Program-made: the position numbers and the translations under genes
DNA from: Kitasatospora sp044457565
GTDB taxonomy: Bacteria > Actinomycetota > Actinomycetes > Streptomycetales > Streptomycetaceae
Reading direction: 5' to 3'
DNA length: 64,000 bases
Assembly (NCBI RefSeq): GCF_044457565.1
Contig: NZ_JBITGZ010000004.1
Coordinates: forward strand, 1 to 64,000
Shown here: positions 24,338 through 33,356 of the stretch, in pieces
How the letters are laid out: each line of letters starts with the position of its first letter
How positions within the stretch are numbered: position 1 is the stretch's first letter
The notes under the pieces: model-generated
The model's input: the letters and a program-made list of their open reading frames with translations, nothing else
The model's database searches: none
What the model was told of the DNA's origin: nothing

Positions 24338-24787
24338 ATGGAAGCTGATGACAGTGCGGTGAAGCGCCTGGTCGCTGACGCCGAGAAGGACGAGCGGCTG
24401 AGACGGCAGTATCCGTACAGCGCAGGCGGCCCGTACGGGGCCGACACGGTCACCGCGTACACCGCCTACTCCGGCTTCGCCCTGGAGGACCGGGGCTGGC
24501 GGATGCTCTTCCCCGCCCAGCCCACGCTGGCCGAGGCGCACGACGGGCTGGCCCGGGTGCTGCGCAACTGGGCGCCCGCCGCAGGCAAGGGCGCGCCCCG
24601 CTGGGAGCAGGCCGCCACCGACATCGAGGAGCAGCGCGAGGGGCAGGTCGTCCTGGACGGCGTGGTGCTGCGGGTGGCCCGGGTCGAACAACTGCTGGTG
24701 CTGACCGACCACGGCCCGCAGCCGCCGCTCCCCAGTGACCGGATCTTCCCGCAGACCTACGACGAGCGGCTGCCCGACGACGAGTAG
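24338..24787 (+). CDS. Hypothetical actinobacterial protein, 149 aa
   Basis: A soluble protein with an AAGGA ribosome binding site. It contains TAYTAYSGFALEDRGWRML, AHDGLARVLRNWAP, RWEQAATDIEEQREGQV and VARVEQLLVLTDHGPQPPLP. This resembles the streptomycete DUF5954-type proteins, but I am relying on memory of the pattern. No catalytic motif, signal or membrane segment is visible. It is monocistronic. Confidence 0.65.
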   Translation: MEADDSAVKRLVADAEKDERLRRQYPYSAGGPYGADTVTAYTAYSGFALEDRGWRMLFPAQPTLAEAHDGLARVLRNWAPAAGKGAPRWEQAATDIEEQREGQVVLDGVVLRVARVEQLLVLTDHGPQPPLPSDRIFPQTYDERLPDDE

Positions 24788-24987
24788 CCGGCCACCGCAA
24801 GCCGGTCGGGTTGTCCGCCAGGTCGGGTCGGGCCTGGTAGGTGTCGCTTGCGACCGCGTCGGCGAAAGCCTTCGCCGCAAACACCTTCGCCGCAAACCTT
24901 CGGCGCAAAGCTGTTATCGCCGGTCGCCCGGCAGGTCTCCCATGTGTTGGGGCGCGACACCGCGCCGACCTGCACGGAGGTGGACCC

Positions 24988-26067
24988 ATGAACCACGACC
25001 ACGACCACGAACTCTTCGGCTCGGACTTCGACCCGGCGTTCCAGTCGAACGGGCAGCTCGACGCCCCCGCCGGCACCGCCCCGGGGCGCCCTGCGCCGGG
25101 TGAAGGCGCACGGCGTGCCGGGGGCCGACGCGGCGTCAAGCGAACCGACCACCGCGCGCGCACGATCGTGGCCGTCGCGGGGGCGGTTGCCCTGGTCACC
25201 GCAGGTACCGCGTACGGCATGCTGCGAGCCTCGGACACCGGGGCCACACCCGCGCTGATCGCCGTGGCTCCGCCCACGGAGGCGCCCTCGGCCCCGGCGG
25301 ACCCGAGCGCCTCCCTCGCTGCCTCGCCGACGCTCAGGAGCCCCGGCGCCGAGGAGAGTTCGAGCCCGAGCGCGAGCCCGGCCGCGAGCGCGGGTGCGAG
25401 CCCGGGCGCCGGCCCGAGCGCGTCCGCCGCCCGGGCCGCCACTCCCGCAGCGTCGGAGGCCCGCACCTCGGGAAGCCCCCTCGCGGCGCCCCGGACCGCC
25501 GGCTCCGCCGCTGCTGCCAAGCCCGGTGGCGCCCAGACTCCCCCTGCGAAGAGCGCGGCCTCCGAAGGGGGCGGCAACGGCCAGGGCGGCGCGGGCGCCG
25601 GTGGCCAGGGCGGCCGACTGCCCGACGGAGCGCCGGTGAACGCCCCTACCGTCAGCGGTAGTTGGCCTGCCTCACAGTCCGTTGCCGACGCCGACGCGAT
25701 CTCGCTCCAGCTGATCAACAAGGAGCGGGCGCTGGCCGGGGTGCCCGCCCTGCTGCCCAAGGAGGACCTCGCCGTCTCCGCCGCGCAGTGGGCGCAGCAC
25801 ATGCGGGAGACGGGCTTCGCCCATTCGGCCAACGCCTCGGGTGCCGGGCCCAACCTCACCAGCGAGCGGACCCTCACCGGAGAGTGCATCGTGATGTACA
25901 GCGACGCGTCGATGACCGCGGAGCAGGCCGCGGTGAAGTTCCAGGACATGTGGCGCAACCACGGCCCGCACTACCTGGCCCAGATCAACCCGAAGTACAA
26001 GGAGATCGGCGTCGGCATGTACCACGACACCAGTGGCTGGTGGGGCGTCCACGAGTTCGGCGGGTGA
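24988..26067 (+). CDS. Membrane-anchored CAP/SCP-domain protein
   Basis: 359 aa from the ATG at 24988, with CGGAGG upstream. A cytoplasmic basic N-terminus precedes one transmembrane helix (about residues 58-75). A long serine/alanine/proline spacer follows, then a CAP domain (about 235-359) with ISLQLINKERALAGVPALLP, AQWAQHMRETGFAHS, MWRNHGPHYLAQINPKYKEI and GVGMYHDTSGWWGVHEFGG. CAP proteins are extracellular and often bind or cleave wall components. The 150 bases before it contain a short imperfect repeat of CTTCGCCGCAAA (24868-24911). Confidence 0.88.
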   Translation: MNHDHDHELFGSDFDPAFQSNGQLDAPAGTAPGRPAPGEGARRAGGRRGVKRTDHRARTIVAVAGAVALVTAGTAYGMLRASDTGATPALIAVAPPTEAPSAPADPSASLAASPTLRSPGAEESSSPSASPAASAGASPGAGPSASAARAATPAASEARTSGSPLAAPRTAGSAAAAKPGGAQTPPAKSAASEGGGNGQGGAGAGGQGGRLPDGAPVNAPTVSGSWPASQSVADADAISLQLINKERALAGVPALLPKEDLAVSAAQWAQHMRETGFAHSANASGAGPNLTSERTLTGECIVMYSDASMTAEQAAVKFQDMWRNHGPHYLAQINPKYKEIGVGMYHDTSGWWGVHEFGG

Positions 26068-26117
26068 GTCCGACACAACCCCCGCCGTGCCCGGACACGG
26101 TCGCGAGGACGGCCGGG

Positions 26118-26226
26118 GGAGCCGGCGGCGGAGGAGGACCACGCCGTTGCCGAAGGTCCGGGTCTCGGCGAATTCCAGTGCGGTCCGGGCGTCCGACTCC
26201 GGGAACAGGCGCCGGCCCCGGCCAGG
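26118..26226 (-). pseudogene. C-terminal relic of a DHFR/RibD-C family protein
   Basis: On the reverse strand one frame reads GRGRRLFPESDARTALEFAE, then TRTFGNGVVLLRR. That is the characteristic last 35 residues of a DHFR-fold reductase (G-R-LFP, then L-RTF-NGVVLL-Y). No upstream part or start is present. It is a gene remnant in the 250-bp space between two real genes. Confidence 0.5.
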
Positions 26227-26313
26227 ATCCCCGGACGGACGTAGAGGTGTCGCACGGCGGGACGCATTGAGCGGGTACCGCGTGGCCCGGGCAGGCCGGG
26301 GGCCGCGCCCGCG

Positions 26314-28155
26314 CTAGCCCGGGCTCGGCGTGGCCTGCACCCGGGACTGGAGAGCCTGGGAGAACGCGGCGATGCACGCCGCCAGCTGCGCCGTACTGAG
26401 CTGCCCGGTGTCACCACCGCAGGACCCGGCGGGCGTGGCCTGTCCCGGCGACGCTGCGGCGGGCGGGCTGGGCGCGCTGCTGGGGGCGGGCGAGGCGGAG
26501 GTGCTGGGGGCCGGGCCGGGCTGGTTGCCCGGGGGAGTGATGCTGCCGTTCACGGCCACCAGGTTGGGCTGCACCGTCGCGTCCCCGGACAGGTCGATGT
26601 AGTCCTGGGTCTGCCCCTGGATGTCCACGAACCCGCGCCACATGTCCCGCCCGAACGGGATGATCTCCTGGAGCTGGCCCCCGCTGCCGAACCTGATCGC
26701 CATCGAGGTCTGCTGCCCGAAGTAGGAGACCATCCGGCTGGCCAGCACGCCGATGTTGATGGTCGGACTGTCGTCGCCCCGTACGTAGACGTGCAGGTCG
26801 TTGAGACCGCCGCCGACCCGGTCCGCCTGCACCACCGCGAAGGCGACCACCAGCTGCGAGGAGCTGTCCCGCGGGACGAGCGGGGTGACGTAGTAGAGGT
26901 GGCCGTCGGTGGCGGAGCGCAGCAGGAACTCGCCCGGATTGCCGGCGTTGGTCGCGGCGGAGGTGTGCTCGTAGCCGAAGCTGCTCTCGTTCTTGGCGCC
27001 GCGCCCGCCCAGCCACTGGATCTCCGCGATCTGGGCGCGGACCACGGACGCCGGATAGGCGGCGCCCGGCAGTTCGCGCGGTGCGATCTCCGGTCGGTAG
27101 GTCAGCACGGGCTTGCCGTCGGGTGAGCCGGTGAGCAGCAGGACGCCTGCGGGCTGCAGTACCGTGCGCTCGGCCCAGCCGGTCTGCCGCTCCACCGAGA
27201 TCACGATCACCGGCGCCGCCGTGCCGGGATCCGCGCCGTCGCAGTAGCCCCAGATGTCCTGGTCGCTGTAGACGAGGTCCGGGAAGCGTTCGGAGAGCAG
27301 GTTGCGCAGGCTGTTGTCCCCGGCGCCGCCGAAGGCGCGGTCGAAGGAGTGGTCGCCGCGGAACGAGCAGGTGCTGACCGTGTTGGAGCGCCCGTCCCAG
27401 ATCGCCACGCCCTCGATCGGCTGTTCGCCCGAGCCGTCCAGGACGGCCGTCCAGACCTCCTGGTTCGGCCTGCCGGTCGGCAGGTAGTGGATGCTGTGCC
27501 GCATCAGCTGGACCCCGGAGGCCTGGCCCGCGCTGTTGGCGAGCGCGGTGCTCGCGCCGGTGAAGGAGGCGGTGCGGGGGTCGAAGTCGAAGTCGGGCAT
27601 CGGCGCGACCTTCACACAGGCCGGCACGTCGCTCGTACCGACCAGGTCGCAGCGGGTGCCGTCGCCCTTGCGCGAGTGGGCGGCGACGGGAAGCACCGAG
27701 CGGGGTGTGCGGTTGTCGCCGGCCGGGATGTCCAGCACCGTCGCCCTGGCGTAGAACCGCCCCAGGTCCTTGTCGTTGTCCCAGAGCCCGGTGCCCACCC
27801 GCACCGCGGACCCGAGGGTGGCGAGCACGACGACGGCCAGCAGCAGGCGCACGGACTTGCCGCCGTAGCCCGCCCCGGACTCCTCGACGGCGAACGCGAT
27901 GATCGCGAGCGTGCCCAGCAGCCCGACGGTGATCCAGAGCCAGAACAGCGCGGTCGCGCCCAGTACGCTGCTGTGGGGGAAGAACTCCTGCTGGAGCAGG
28001 AGCAGATAGCTCTGGTCCTGCTGGCCGAAGCCGCCGAACACGAAGTGCTTGACCACCCAGATCAGCAGGGCGCCGACCGGCATCCACAGCCACCAGACCG
28101 CGGCGCCCAGCAGGGCCGGCCCGGTCTTGCCCGGCCTCCGATCGCGTGAAGACAT
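26314..28155 (-). CDS. Large membrane-anchored protein of unknown function
   Basis: 613 aa from the ATG at 28155 with GGAGGGGGG upstream. Three transmembrane helices lie in the first 120 residues (AAVWWLWMPVGALLIWVVKH, ATALFWLWITVGLLGTLAII, LLLAVVVLATLGSAVRVGTG). A large, presumably extracytoplasmic domain with several cysteines follows, and a proline/serine/alanine tail ends in CGGDTGQLSTAQLAACIAA. I do not recognise the central domain. No partner gene is adjacent and its role cannot be inferred. Confidence 0.7.
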   Translation of the reverse strand: MSSRDRRPGKTGPALLGAAVWWLWMPVGALLIWVVKHFVFGGFGQQDQSYLLLLQQEFFPHSSVLGATALFWLWITVGLLGTLAIIAFAVEESGAGYGGKSVRLLLAVVVLATLGSAVRVGTGLWDNDKDLGRFYARATVLDIPAGDNRTPRSVLPVAAHSRKGDGTRCDLVGTSDVPACVKVAPMPDFDFDPRTASFTGASTALANSAGQASGVQLMRHSIHYLPTGRPNQEVWTAVLDGSGEQPIEGVAIWDGRSNTVSTCSFRGDHSFDRAFGGAGDNSLRNLLSERFPDLVYSDQDIWGYCDGADPGTAAPVIVISVERQTGWAERTVLQPAGVLLLTGSPDGKPVLTYRPEIAPRELPGAAYPASVVRAQIAEIQWLGGRGAKNESSFGYEHTSAATNAGNPGEFLLRSATDGHLYYVTPLVPRDSSSQLVVAFAVVQADRVGGGLNDLHVYVRGDDSPTINIGVLASRMVSYFGQQTSMAIRFGSGGQLQEIIPFGRDMWRGFVDIQGQTQDYIDLSGDATVQPNLVAVNGSITPPGNQPGPAPSTSASPAPSSAPSPPAAASPGQATPAGSCGGDTGQLSTAQLAACIAAFSQALQSRVQATPSPG

Positions 28156-28478
28156 GCCCGCCCCCCTCCCGGACCCGGCGTGAGCCCGGTCTCGACGGTA
28201 CGGGTCAACTGCCGCGGTCATCCAGGGATTTCACCATTCGGCGGGTGACGGTCCGGTCTCGCCGGCGCGGCCGACGGGACGGCGGGACCGGACCCGTGCC
28301 GGGAGCTCGGGGACGGCTGGACCGTCGAGGACCGCTTCCGGCCGCTCGACCAGCACCGCTCCGGCGGGCTCCCGGCAACCCCCTGACATTCCCTGACATT
28401 CCCTGGCATCCCCGGCCGTGCGCCGCCTGTCGGTGGTGTCGCTCGGGCGGTGCTTCTCCGGTGCCCTCGGGCGCCGGG

Positions 28479-29342
28479 TCAGGGCCGCCTGGCCGGCCTG
28501 CCGCTGGGGATCAGCGGGAGGACGATGCCACCGTTGGTCAGGCCGACGCGCGGCAGGGATGCGCCCGTCCTGGCGGCGGTGAGGAGATCGGGGATCTCGT
28601 ACGGTTCTGCGGCGTCCACGTCGACCTCGTAGCCCAGGTCGCCCAGGCTCGCCGCCGTCATCCGGCTCAACGGATTACCGGCCGCGGCGATGCTGGGGGA
28701 CATCAGCTCGTTGTGGAACACCGACTCCCGCCAGTGGCTGTCCCGGGAGCCGGGCCCACCGACGTTCGCGACCGGCACCGGAGTCGGCTCGCCCACACCG
28801 AGCAGCTTGCCGAACTCGCTCATCGCGCCGAAGCCGGTGAAGGTCGGGTTGTTGGTGCCGGCTCCCTGCAGGAGGTCGAAGTCGGTCCAGATGCTGCCGA
28901 TGCCCAGCACATGCCCCATCTCGTGGGTGATGACGTCGACGAGCGTGCCGTCGGTCTCCATCTGCTCCAGGTCGGCGGAGTCGAACCGCATGACGCCCTT
29001 CGCGGGGAGCAAGGCTCCGGCGGTGGCCGAGCTCTCCCGGAAGTCGGTGGGCCCGGCCATGCCCAGAACGTTGCCGACGCCGTCGATGGCGACACCCTCG
29101 GCCTCGATCAGGAGGTCGTCGATGACGTCGTCGCCGACGACCGCGGTGTCCAGGTCGCCGACGATGACGCGCGTCCAGCGGTCGGCGGCCTGGGCGAAGG
29201 CGTCCTCCTGGGTGGCCGTCAGGCCGCCGAGGAAGCGCACCTCGATCGTGAACGGCGAGGTCGTCGCGGCGATCTGCTGAGCGCGGGCCAGATCGGCCAC
29301 CGCGCGGTAGGTCTTGAACGTGCCCGTACTGTACTTACCCAT
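28479..29342 (-). CDS. Leishmanolysin-like (M8-type) metalloprotease
   Basis: 287 aa from the ATG at 29342, GGGAG upstream, with no signal peptide. The zinc motif VITHEMGHVLGIGSIW gives H140, E141 and H144, and a later SHWRESVFHNELM (His203/His210) matches the distant third ligand seen in leishmanolysin relatives. The N-terminal part (IEVRFLGGLTATQEDAFAQA) resembles the beta-rich region preceding the catalytic domain in bacterial members. It is the last gene of a three-gene unit with a TIG-like surface protein, so cell-envelope or extracellular proteolysis is likely. Confidence 0.75.
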   Translation of the reverse strand: MGKYSTGTFKTYRAVADLARAQQIAATTSPFTIEVRFLGGLTATQEDAFAQAADRWTRVIVGDLDTAVVGDDVIDDLLIEAEGVAIDGVGNVLGMAGPTDFRESSATAGALLPAKGVMRFDSADLEQMETDGTLVDVITHEMGHVLGIGSIWTDFDLLQGAGTNNPTFTGFGAMSEFGKLLGVGEPTPVPVANVGGPGSRDSHWRESVFHNELMSPSIAAAGNPLSRMTAASLGDLGYEVDVDAAEPYEIPDLLTAARTGASLPRVGLTNGGIVLPLIPSGRPARRP

Positions 29343-29474
29343 GACCACTCCCGGTTGGGTGCGTTGCGTGTCGGACTGACCCCCCTCGGGCCCTCGCGGG
29401 TGCGGACCCGCGGGGGCGCAGGTCGATGTGCCGGCGGCCCGGCAGCGGGCCCCCGATCCCACGCGGCGCGTACG

Positions 29475-30197
29475 TCATGCCGGCTGCCCTCCCGTCCAGA
29501 CCGTGTCCTGCCGCGCGCGGTCGCCACGCTCGCTGCGGCGGTCACCGTGATCGTGGCCGGCGCCGGCGGCGGGTGGTGGCGGCGGCGCCTGCGGCGGAGG
29601 TGGTGGCTCGGGCAGCAGCCGGATCCCGTGCCGCAGCTGCACCGCACCGGGCAGGGCGACCCGGCCCTGCCGCTGGGCCAGCACGATCCGCTGCGCCGCG
29701 ATCCTGCCCGTCACCAGGCAGTGGCCGGACCGCACGGCCGTCAGCCGCGCGTCCCGCACCACCACGACCAGGCCCTCCAGGTCGAACACGAGCCGCAGGT
29801 CCAGGTCGAGCGTGCCGACCCGGGCGCCGTCCACGAGCACGTCCACGTGCGGCCGGTGGCTGGAGGTGATGCGGTGGGTCGCCAGCGCCACGACCTCCTC
29901 GCTGCCCGGTGCGTCGCGGGTGCGCCGCGCGGCCTCCCGGAGGGCGGTGTGCCTGCGCCAGCCTCCGGCCGCGAGGTCCACCAGGTCGAGGGCGAGTAAG
30001 CCCTCGATCACGGAGGCGACCTCCCGCTCGGCCGCCCGGCCCACCGGGGCGGTGAGTCCGTGGGCACCGCTGACGAGATCCCGTACCGTCCCGTGCTCGT
30101 GCAGGGCCTCCGCGAGCGCGTCGACAGCGCCGTCGTGCTCGGCGCCGAACAGGAACTCCCGTACGGTGCCGGGCTCATGAAGGATCGCCGTGGTCAT
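29475..30197 (-). CDS. Hypothetical protein, 240 aa, with proline-rich tail
   Basis: Starts with ATGA overlapping the stop of the TIG-like gene, so translation is coupled. The first half is helical (TVREFLFGAEHDGAVDALAE, EVASVIEGLLALDLVDL) and the middle is beta-rich (VDVLVDGARVGTLDLDLRLV, GLVVVVRDARLTAVRSGHCL). The end is proline- and glycine-rich. It may be a small two-domain accessory protein for the surface protein or protease; I recognise no family. Confidence 0.6.
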   Translation of the reverse strand: MTTAILHEPGTVREFLFGAEHDGAVDALAEALHEHGTVRDLVSGAHGLTAPVGRAAEREVASVIEGLLALDLVDLAAGGWRRHTALREAARRTRDAPGSEEVVALATHRITSSHRPHVDVLVDGARVGTLDLDLRLVFDLEGLVVVVRDARLTAVRSGHCLVTGRIAAQRIVLAQRQGRVALPGAVQLRHGIRLLPEPPPPPQAPPPPPAAGAGHDHGDRRSERGDRARQDTVWTGGQPA

Positions 30198-31327
30198 GTC
30201 CCCGTCTCCTCGATGCTCTGGGTGCCGGGATCGGCACGGGGTTCGAGCCGTACGGTGCGGGTCGGCCGGCTGTCGCCCGCGGGTTCGGAGAGCTGGACCT
30301 CGGCGGGGCCGACCGGCAGGAGCGCGGCGCTCACGTGTGCGTGGGCGGCCCGCGGTGCTCGGGCGCGGTGCAGCAGGAACGCTGCGGCGGCCGCCAGCAG
30401 AACGGCTCCGCCGACCGTCGGCCCGACCACCAGCCCGACGGGTGTGCCGGCGGACCCGCCGTCGGCGTCGGTGGTGGTCCCCGGCCCGTTGCCGTTGCCG
30501 GGCCCCGCGCCGTTGCCGGTTCCGTTGCCCGACCCGTTGCCGGCTCCATTGCCCGACCCGTTGTCGGGGCTCGTCCCGCCGCCGTTGCTCCCCGGCCCGA
30601 CGGGCGGGACGGTGAAGGAGGAGCTGTCCGTCATGCTGCTGTCGTCAGAACAGGTGGCCCGGAGCGTGTGCCCGCCGGAGGAGGCGTCCGACGGAACGAC
30701 GATCGTCTCGCTGAACCCGGCCGTGTCGTCGACCGGCGTGCGGGCGAACACCTGCCCGTCCTCCCAGGACAGCTCCACGTCCGTGCCCGGCCCGCCGGGG
30801 CAGTAGAAACCGGTGCCGGTGGCCTGGACCTCGGCGCCCGCCCGCCCCCGATCTGGGGCCAGGCTCACCACCGTGGGCTCGGCCGGAGCGGTGGGCCCGG
30901 CATCGACGGTGAACCCGACGCTGCGCACGAGCGGCTCGGTCAGCGGAGCGCCCGGTGCCTCACCCACGGCGGCCGTCGGCGCGGGGACCTTGACCTGGCA
31001 CTCGGCACGAACCTCGTGCCGGCCCTCGGTGGCGTCCGCCGGGACGGCGAAGGGCACGGTGAAGCCGCCCGACTTGAAGACCTGGGTGTCGTCGATCGCG
31101 GCGTCGTCGGAGTCGAAGCTGAGCACCACCGGCGTGACGCAGCCCCCGAAGCCCTCACCGTGGACGACGGCGTCGGTACCGGCCACGCCGTGATCAGGGG
31201 TGACCGAGACGGCCGGCTGTGCCCGGGCCGGGACCGGGGCCACGAGAACGGCGAAGGCCAGGCAGACCACGATGCCGATGAGCAGCGCGGCCAGACGTCG
31301 GCCGACGGGCCGGGCCCTGGTGGACAT
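30194..31327 (-). CDS. Secreted, membrane-anchored TIG/IPT-like repeat protein
   Basis: 377 aa. A signal peptide (RRLAALLIGIVVCLAFAVLV, then APVPARAQ) is followed by two immunoglobulin-like repeats. Each opens with VSVTPDHGVAGTDAVVHGEG or VVSLAPDRGRAGAEVQATGT and carries paired cysteines. A Gly/Asn-rich spacer, a transmembrane helix (about residues 293-315) and a cytoplasmic tail complete it. It is a cell-surface adhesive or sensory type of protein, coupled to the 240-aa protein and the metalloprotease. Confidence 0.75.
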   Translation of the reverse strand: MSTRARPVGRRLAALLIGIVVCLAFAVLVAPVPARAQPAVSVTPDHGVAGTDAVVHGEGFGGCVTPVVLSFDSDDAAIDDTQVFKSGGFTVPFAVPADATEGRHEVRAECQVKVPAPTAAVGEAPGAPLTEPLVRSVGFTVDAGPTAPAEPTVVSLAPDRGRAGAEVQATGTGFYCPGGPGTDVELSWEDGQVFARTPVDDTAGFSETIVVPSDASSGGHTLRATCSDDSSMTDSSSFTVPPVGPGSNGGGTSPDNGSGNGAGNGSGNGTGNGAGPGNGNGPGTTTDADGGSAGTPVGLVVGPTVGGAVLLAAAAAFLLHRARAPRAAHAHVSAALLPVGPAEVQLSEPAGDSRPTRTVRLEPRADPGTQSIEETGT

Positions 31328-31587
31328 GATCGTCGGTCACCTGGCGGTGACCGGGGCGGCGGTACCCGCCCGGCCCGAGCGGTGGGGCGGGCGGTGGGGC
31401 GGGCCGGGCGCGGCAGCACGTCCGGACGATGAACAGTCAGTCAGGGAGTGAAGGTATTCGCACATGGCGCACCGTCCTTCAACGGTCGCTTCCATTCTCC
31501 TCTCCGGCGGGGCGTCAGTACAGCCTGTGACGCCGGCGACTTTCCGCGATCGACCGGTGGCAATTCGCGGGCGGTCCGCCGCTTTCC

Positions 31588-31808
31588 GGGGCAGTTCTAC
31601 CCCTGCGGTGCAGGCCGTGGCGGGGCGTCATCTGCGGTGACCCGCGGGAGATCTGGCAGGCTGCGGCGATGTCCGAAGGGCGGGCCGGGCTGGATTTCGA
31701 CATTGCGCCGCAATTCGCCGTCGCGGGTACTTCTACCTATTGCACCGTGGGTATTTCTGCCCCTTTGAGGGCCGGAGCCGGAGGAGAAGAATATCGAAGG
31801 AGAGGTGA
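31588..31808 (+). promoter_or_regulatory. Orphan copy of the M4-peptidase upstream element
   Basis: Three dyad-like boxes occur: GGGGCAGTTCTACCCC (31588-31603), GGGTACTTCTACC (31725-31737) and GGGTATTTCTGCCCC (31749-31763). The last two, plus GAGGAGAAGAAT and GGTGAG downstream, align over about 80 bp with the sequence in front of the M4 peptidase (44071-44150). No forward gene of good quality follows this copy, which sits between two reverse-strand genes. A 28-codon-plus forward frame from a GTG at 31805 is not convincing. Confidence 0.45.
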
Positions 31809-31902
31809 GCGAACAGAACGTGCGGCCAGAACACCGTCATACCGACGATACGGCGTTCGGAACAGGGCGAGCGCGGCCCCGCGGGTGCCCGGGCTGCTCG
31901 GC

Positions 31903-32847
31903 TCAGAGCCGCGGAGCCGCCAGGAGCGGATCCGTGACGCCGCCCGGGCAGGCGAACCCGGCGACGTCCCAGCCGGCCCGTACGGCTCCGGCCTGGTACG
32001 CGCTCTCGTAGAAGGCCAGCACGGCCGCTCGCGGATCGGCCTGGGCGCGGGCCGCGTCGTAGGGCAACACGGCCAGGTGGGCGGCGTTGCGCGCGACCCA
32101 CCGTGCCGAGGAGGGCGTGAGCGGCTCCTCGGCCAGCTGCGCGGGCTCGGGAGCCGTGTAGGAGTAGAAGGCCGGCTCGCCGAGGGACGCGTCCCCGAAC
32201 CAGAACCCGAAGCTGATCAGCTCCCGCGAGTACGCCTCCCTGGTCACCGGGTCGATCTGTGGCGACTGGTCGACGGACCGCCCGGAGAACCGGCTGTGCG
32301 CGATGTCGAAGGAGTGCCAGAACTGGTGGACGGGGCTCGCCTTGCCGCAGAAGCCTGACGCGAACTCCTCCAGCAGCAGGGCGACCTGACTGAGCACCAG
32401 CCAGTGCCGGTACGCCCAGGCGGGGTCGTAGCTCGCATGCTCGTGGTCCTCGGCGAACGGCCGGGCCTTGTCGGGCAGGTCGTACGGCCGGGGGACGGCG
32501 ATCTCCGCACGGACACCGAGCGCGGACAGGGCCTCCAGGATGTCGTGATGGAACGACGCCACGGACTGCCCGAGCAGGGGGAAGGACGTCGCCCTGCCGT
32601 CCGCCGCCGCGACGACCAGCCGGTGATCGACGAAGTCGAAGTCGATGGTGAAGACCGGACCGCCGTCGAGCCGGCCGGTCGGACGGGTGGTGACGCCGCG
32701 CCCGGTGAGGTGGAACGGGACGTTCCACCAGTGGTTGCGCCGCGGGCTGGAGGCCAGGCGGATCTTGCCCACGATCTGCGCGAAGCGGTGCAGCGTCTCC
32801 TTGGTGTCCTGCCACTCGGCGAGCGGCATGGGCGGGAACAGGTCCAT
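31903..32847 (-). CDS. DUF5996 family protein
   Basis: 314 aa from the ATG at 32847 with AAGGGA upstream. Signature text includes WQDTKETLHRFAQIVGKIRL, HWWNVPFHLTGRGVTT, FDFVDHRLVV, QFWHSFDIAHSRFSGR and SFGFWFGDASLGEPAFYSY. This is characteristic of DUF5996 and fills its usual length. The family's function is unknown. Histidine/tryptophan-rich motifs suggest an enzyme. It is divergent from the iron-linked indigoidine operon. Confidence 0.85.
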   Translation of the reverse strand: MDLFPPMPLAEWQDTKETLHRFAQIVGKIRLASSPRRNHWWNVPFHLTGRGVTTRPTGRLDGGPVFTIDFDFVDHRLVVAAADGRATSFPLLGQSVASFHHDILEALSALGVRAEIAVPRPYDLPDKARPFAEDHEHASYDPAWAYRHWLVLSQVALLLEEFASGFCGKASPVHQFWHSFDIAHSRFSGRSVDQSPQIDPVTREAYSRELISFGFWFGDASLGEPAFYSYTAPEPAQLAEEPLTPSSARWVARNAAHLAVLPYDAARAQADPRAAVLAFYESAYQAGAVRAGWDVAGFACPGGVTDPLLAAPRL

Positions 32848-33083
32848 CGCGTGTCCCTTCGGGCGCTCCGCTCCGGCGGCAGCCGGGCGTGGTGGGGCTC
32901 GGGTGCTCGCTCCCCTCGGAACTGCCCACGCTAACGCCCGGCCGCCCGCGCGCCGCAGATCCCCGCTGCCTCGCCGTGTCGCCCTCCTGTGGCCTGATCG
33001 CTCCCTCGTGGCCCGTCGGCCCCCCTCGGGGTCGGCGGGGCGGCGGTTCGTGATCCCGGGGCGGGCTTGTTGTGGGCCCAACA

Positions 33084-33099
33084 ACCGTTCGGGAACGGT
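33084..33099. promoter_or_regulatory. 16-bp perfect dyad in the divergent region
   Basis: ACCGTTCG followed by its exact inverse CGAACGGT with centre GG forms a 16-bp palindrome. It is about 240 bp upstream of the DUF5996 start and 85 bp upstream of the iron-box promoter. A less perfect GTTG/CAAC repeat around TGGGCCCAA adjoins it. It looks like a regulator-binding site of unknown ownership. The rest of 32848-33180 shows no gene. Confidence 0.35.
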
Positions 33100-33180
33100 G
33101 TTATGAGTGATCGTCACAAGGTCGCGAGATGAGTTGGTCTGCGACCGACGCAGGCCCCACAAGCGGCCCACGGATGACGC

Positions 33181-33209
33181 TTGTTAGGTAAGGCTTCCCG
33201 CCCTATGGT
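33181..33209 (+). promoter_or_regulatory. Promoter with iron box ahead of the indigoidine operon
   Basis: -35 TTGTTA (33181-33186), 17-bp spacer, -10 TATGGT (33204-33209). TTAGGTAAGGCTTCCC overlaps the -35 and spacer and matches 13 of 19 positions of the DmdR/IdeR iron-box consensus, with a near-perfect left half. Binding of iron-loaded repressor would block the promoter, predicting expression under iron limitation. Confidence 0.6.
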
Positions 33210-33269
33210 CTGCTGGGCCAGGGGGGACATCTGGCTTCAGCGCACAGTCATGCCCGGGGGAGAGTCATC

Positions 33270-33356
33270 GTGCCCAGAACCAGACAGCCCGTCATCACGA
33301 CTGCCGTCCGTCGTCTCGCGCGCCTCGCGCCGTACGCCGGGGCGGGAGCCAGGTGA
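33270..33356 (+). CDS. 28-codon leader ORF coupled to the exporter gene
   Basis: A GTG at 33270 with GGGGGAGAG upstream opens a 28-residue basic peptide (MPRTRQPVITTAVRRLARLA and a short Gly/Ala end). Its TGA overlaps the GTG start of the DMT exporter (GTGA). This looks like a translational-coupling leader rather than a functional protein, though a small cationic peptide is possible. Confidence 0.45.
   Translation: MPRTRQPVITTAVRRLARLAPYAGAGAR

Noticed and set aside
24868..24911. Triple repeat of CTTCGCCGCAAA before the CAP-domain gene
   Set aside because: Short and imperfect, with no evident dyad or promoter link.
31805..32011. Forward 68-codon frame from a GTG downstream of the orphan regulatory block
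   Set aside because: Its second half overlaps the end of the well-supported DUF5996 gene and the composition is not protein-like.
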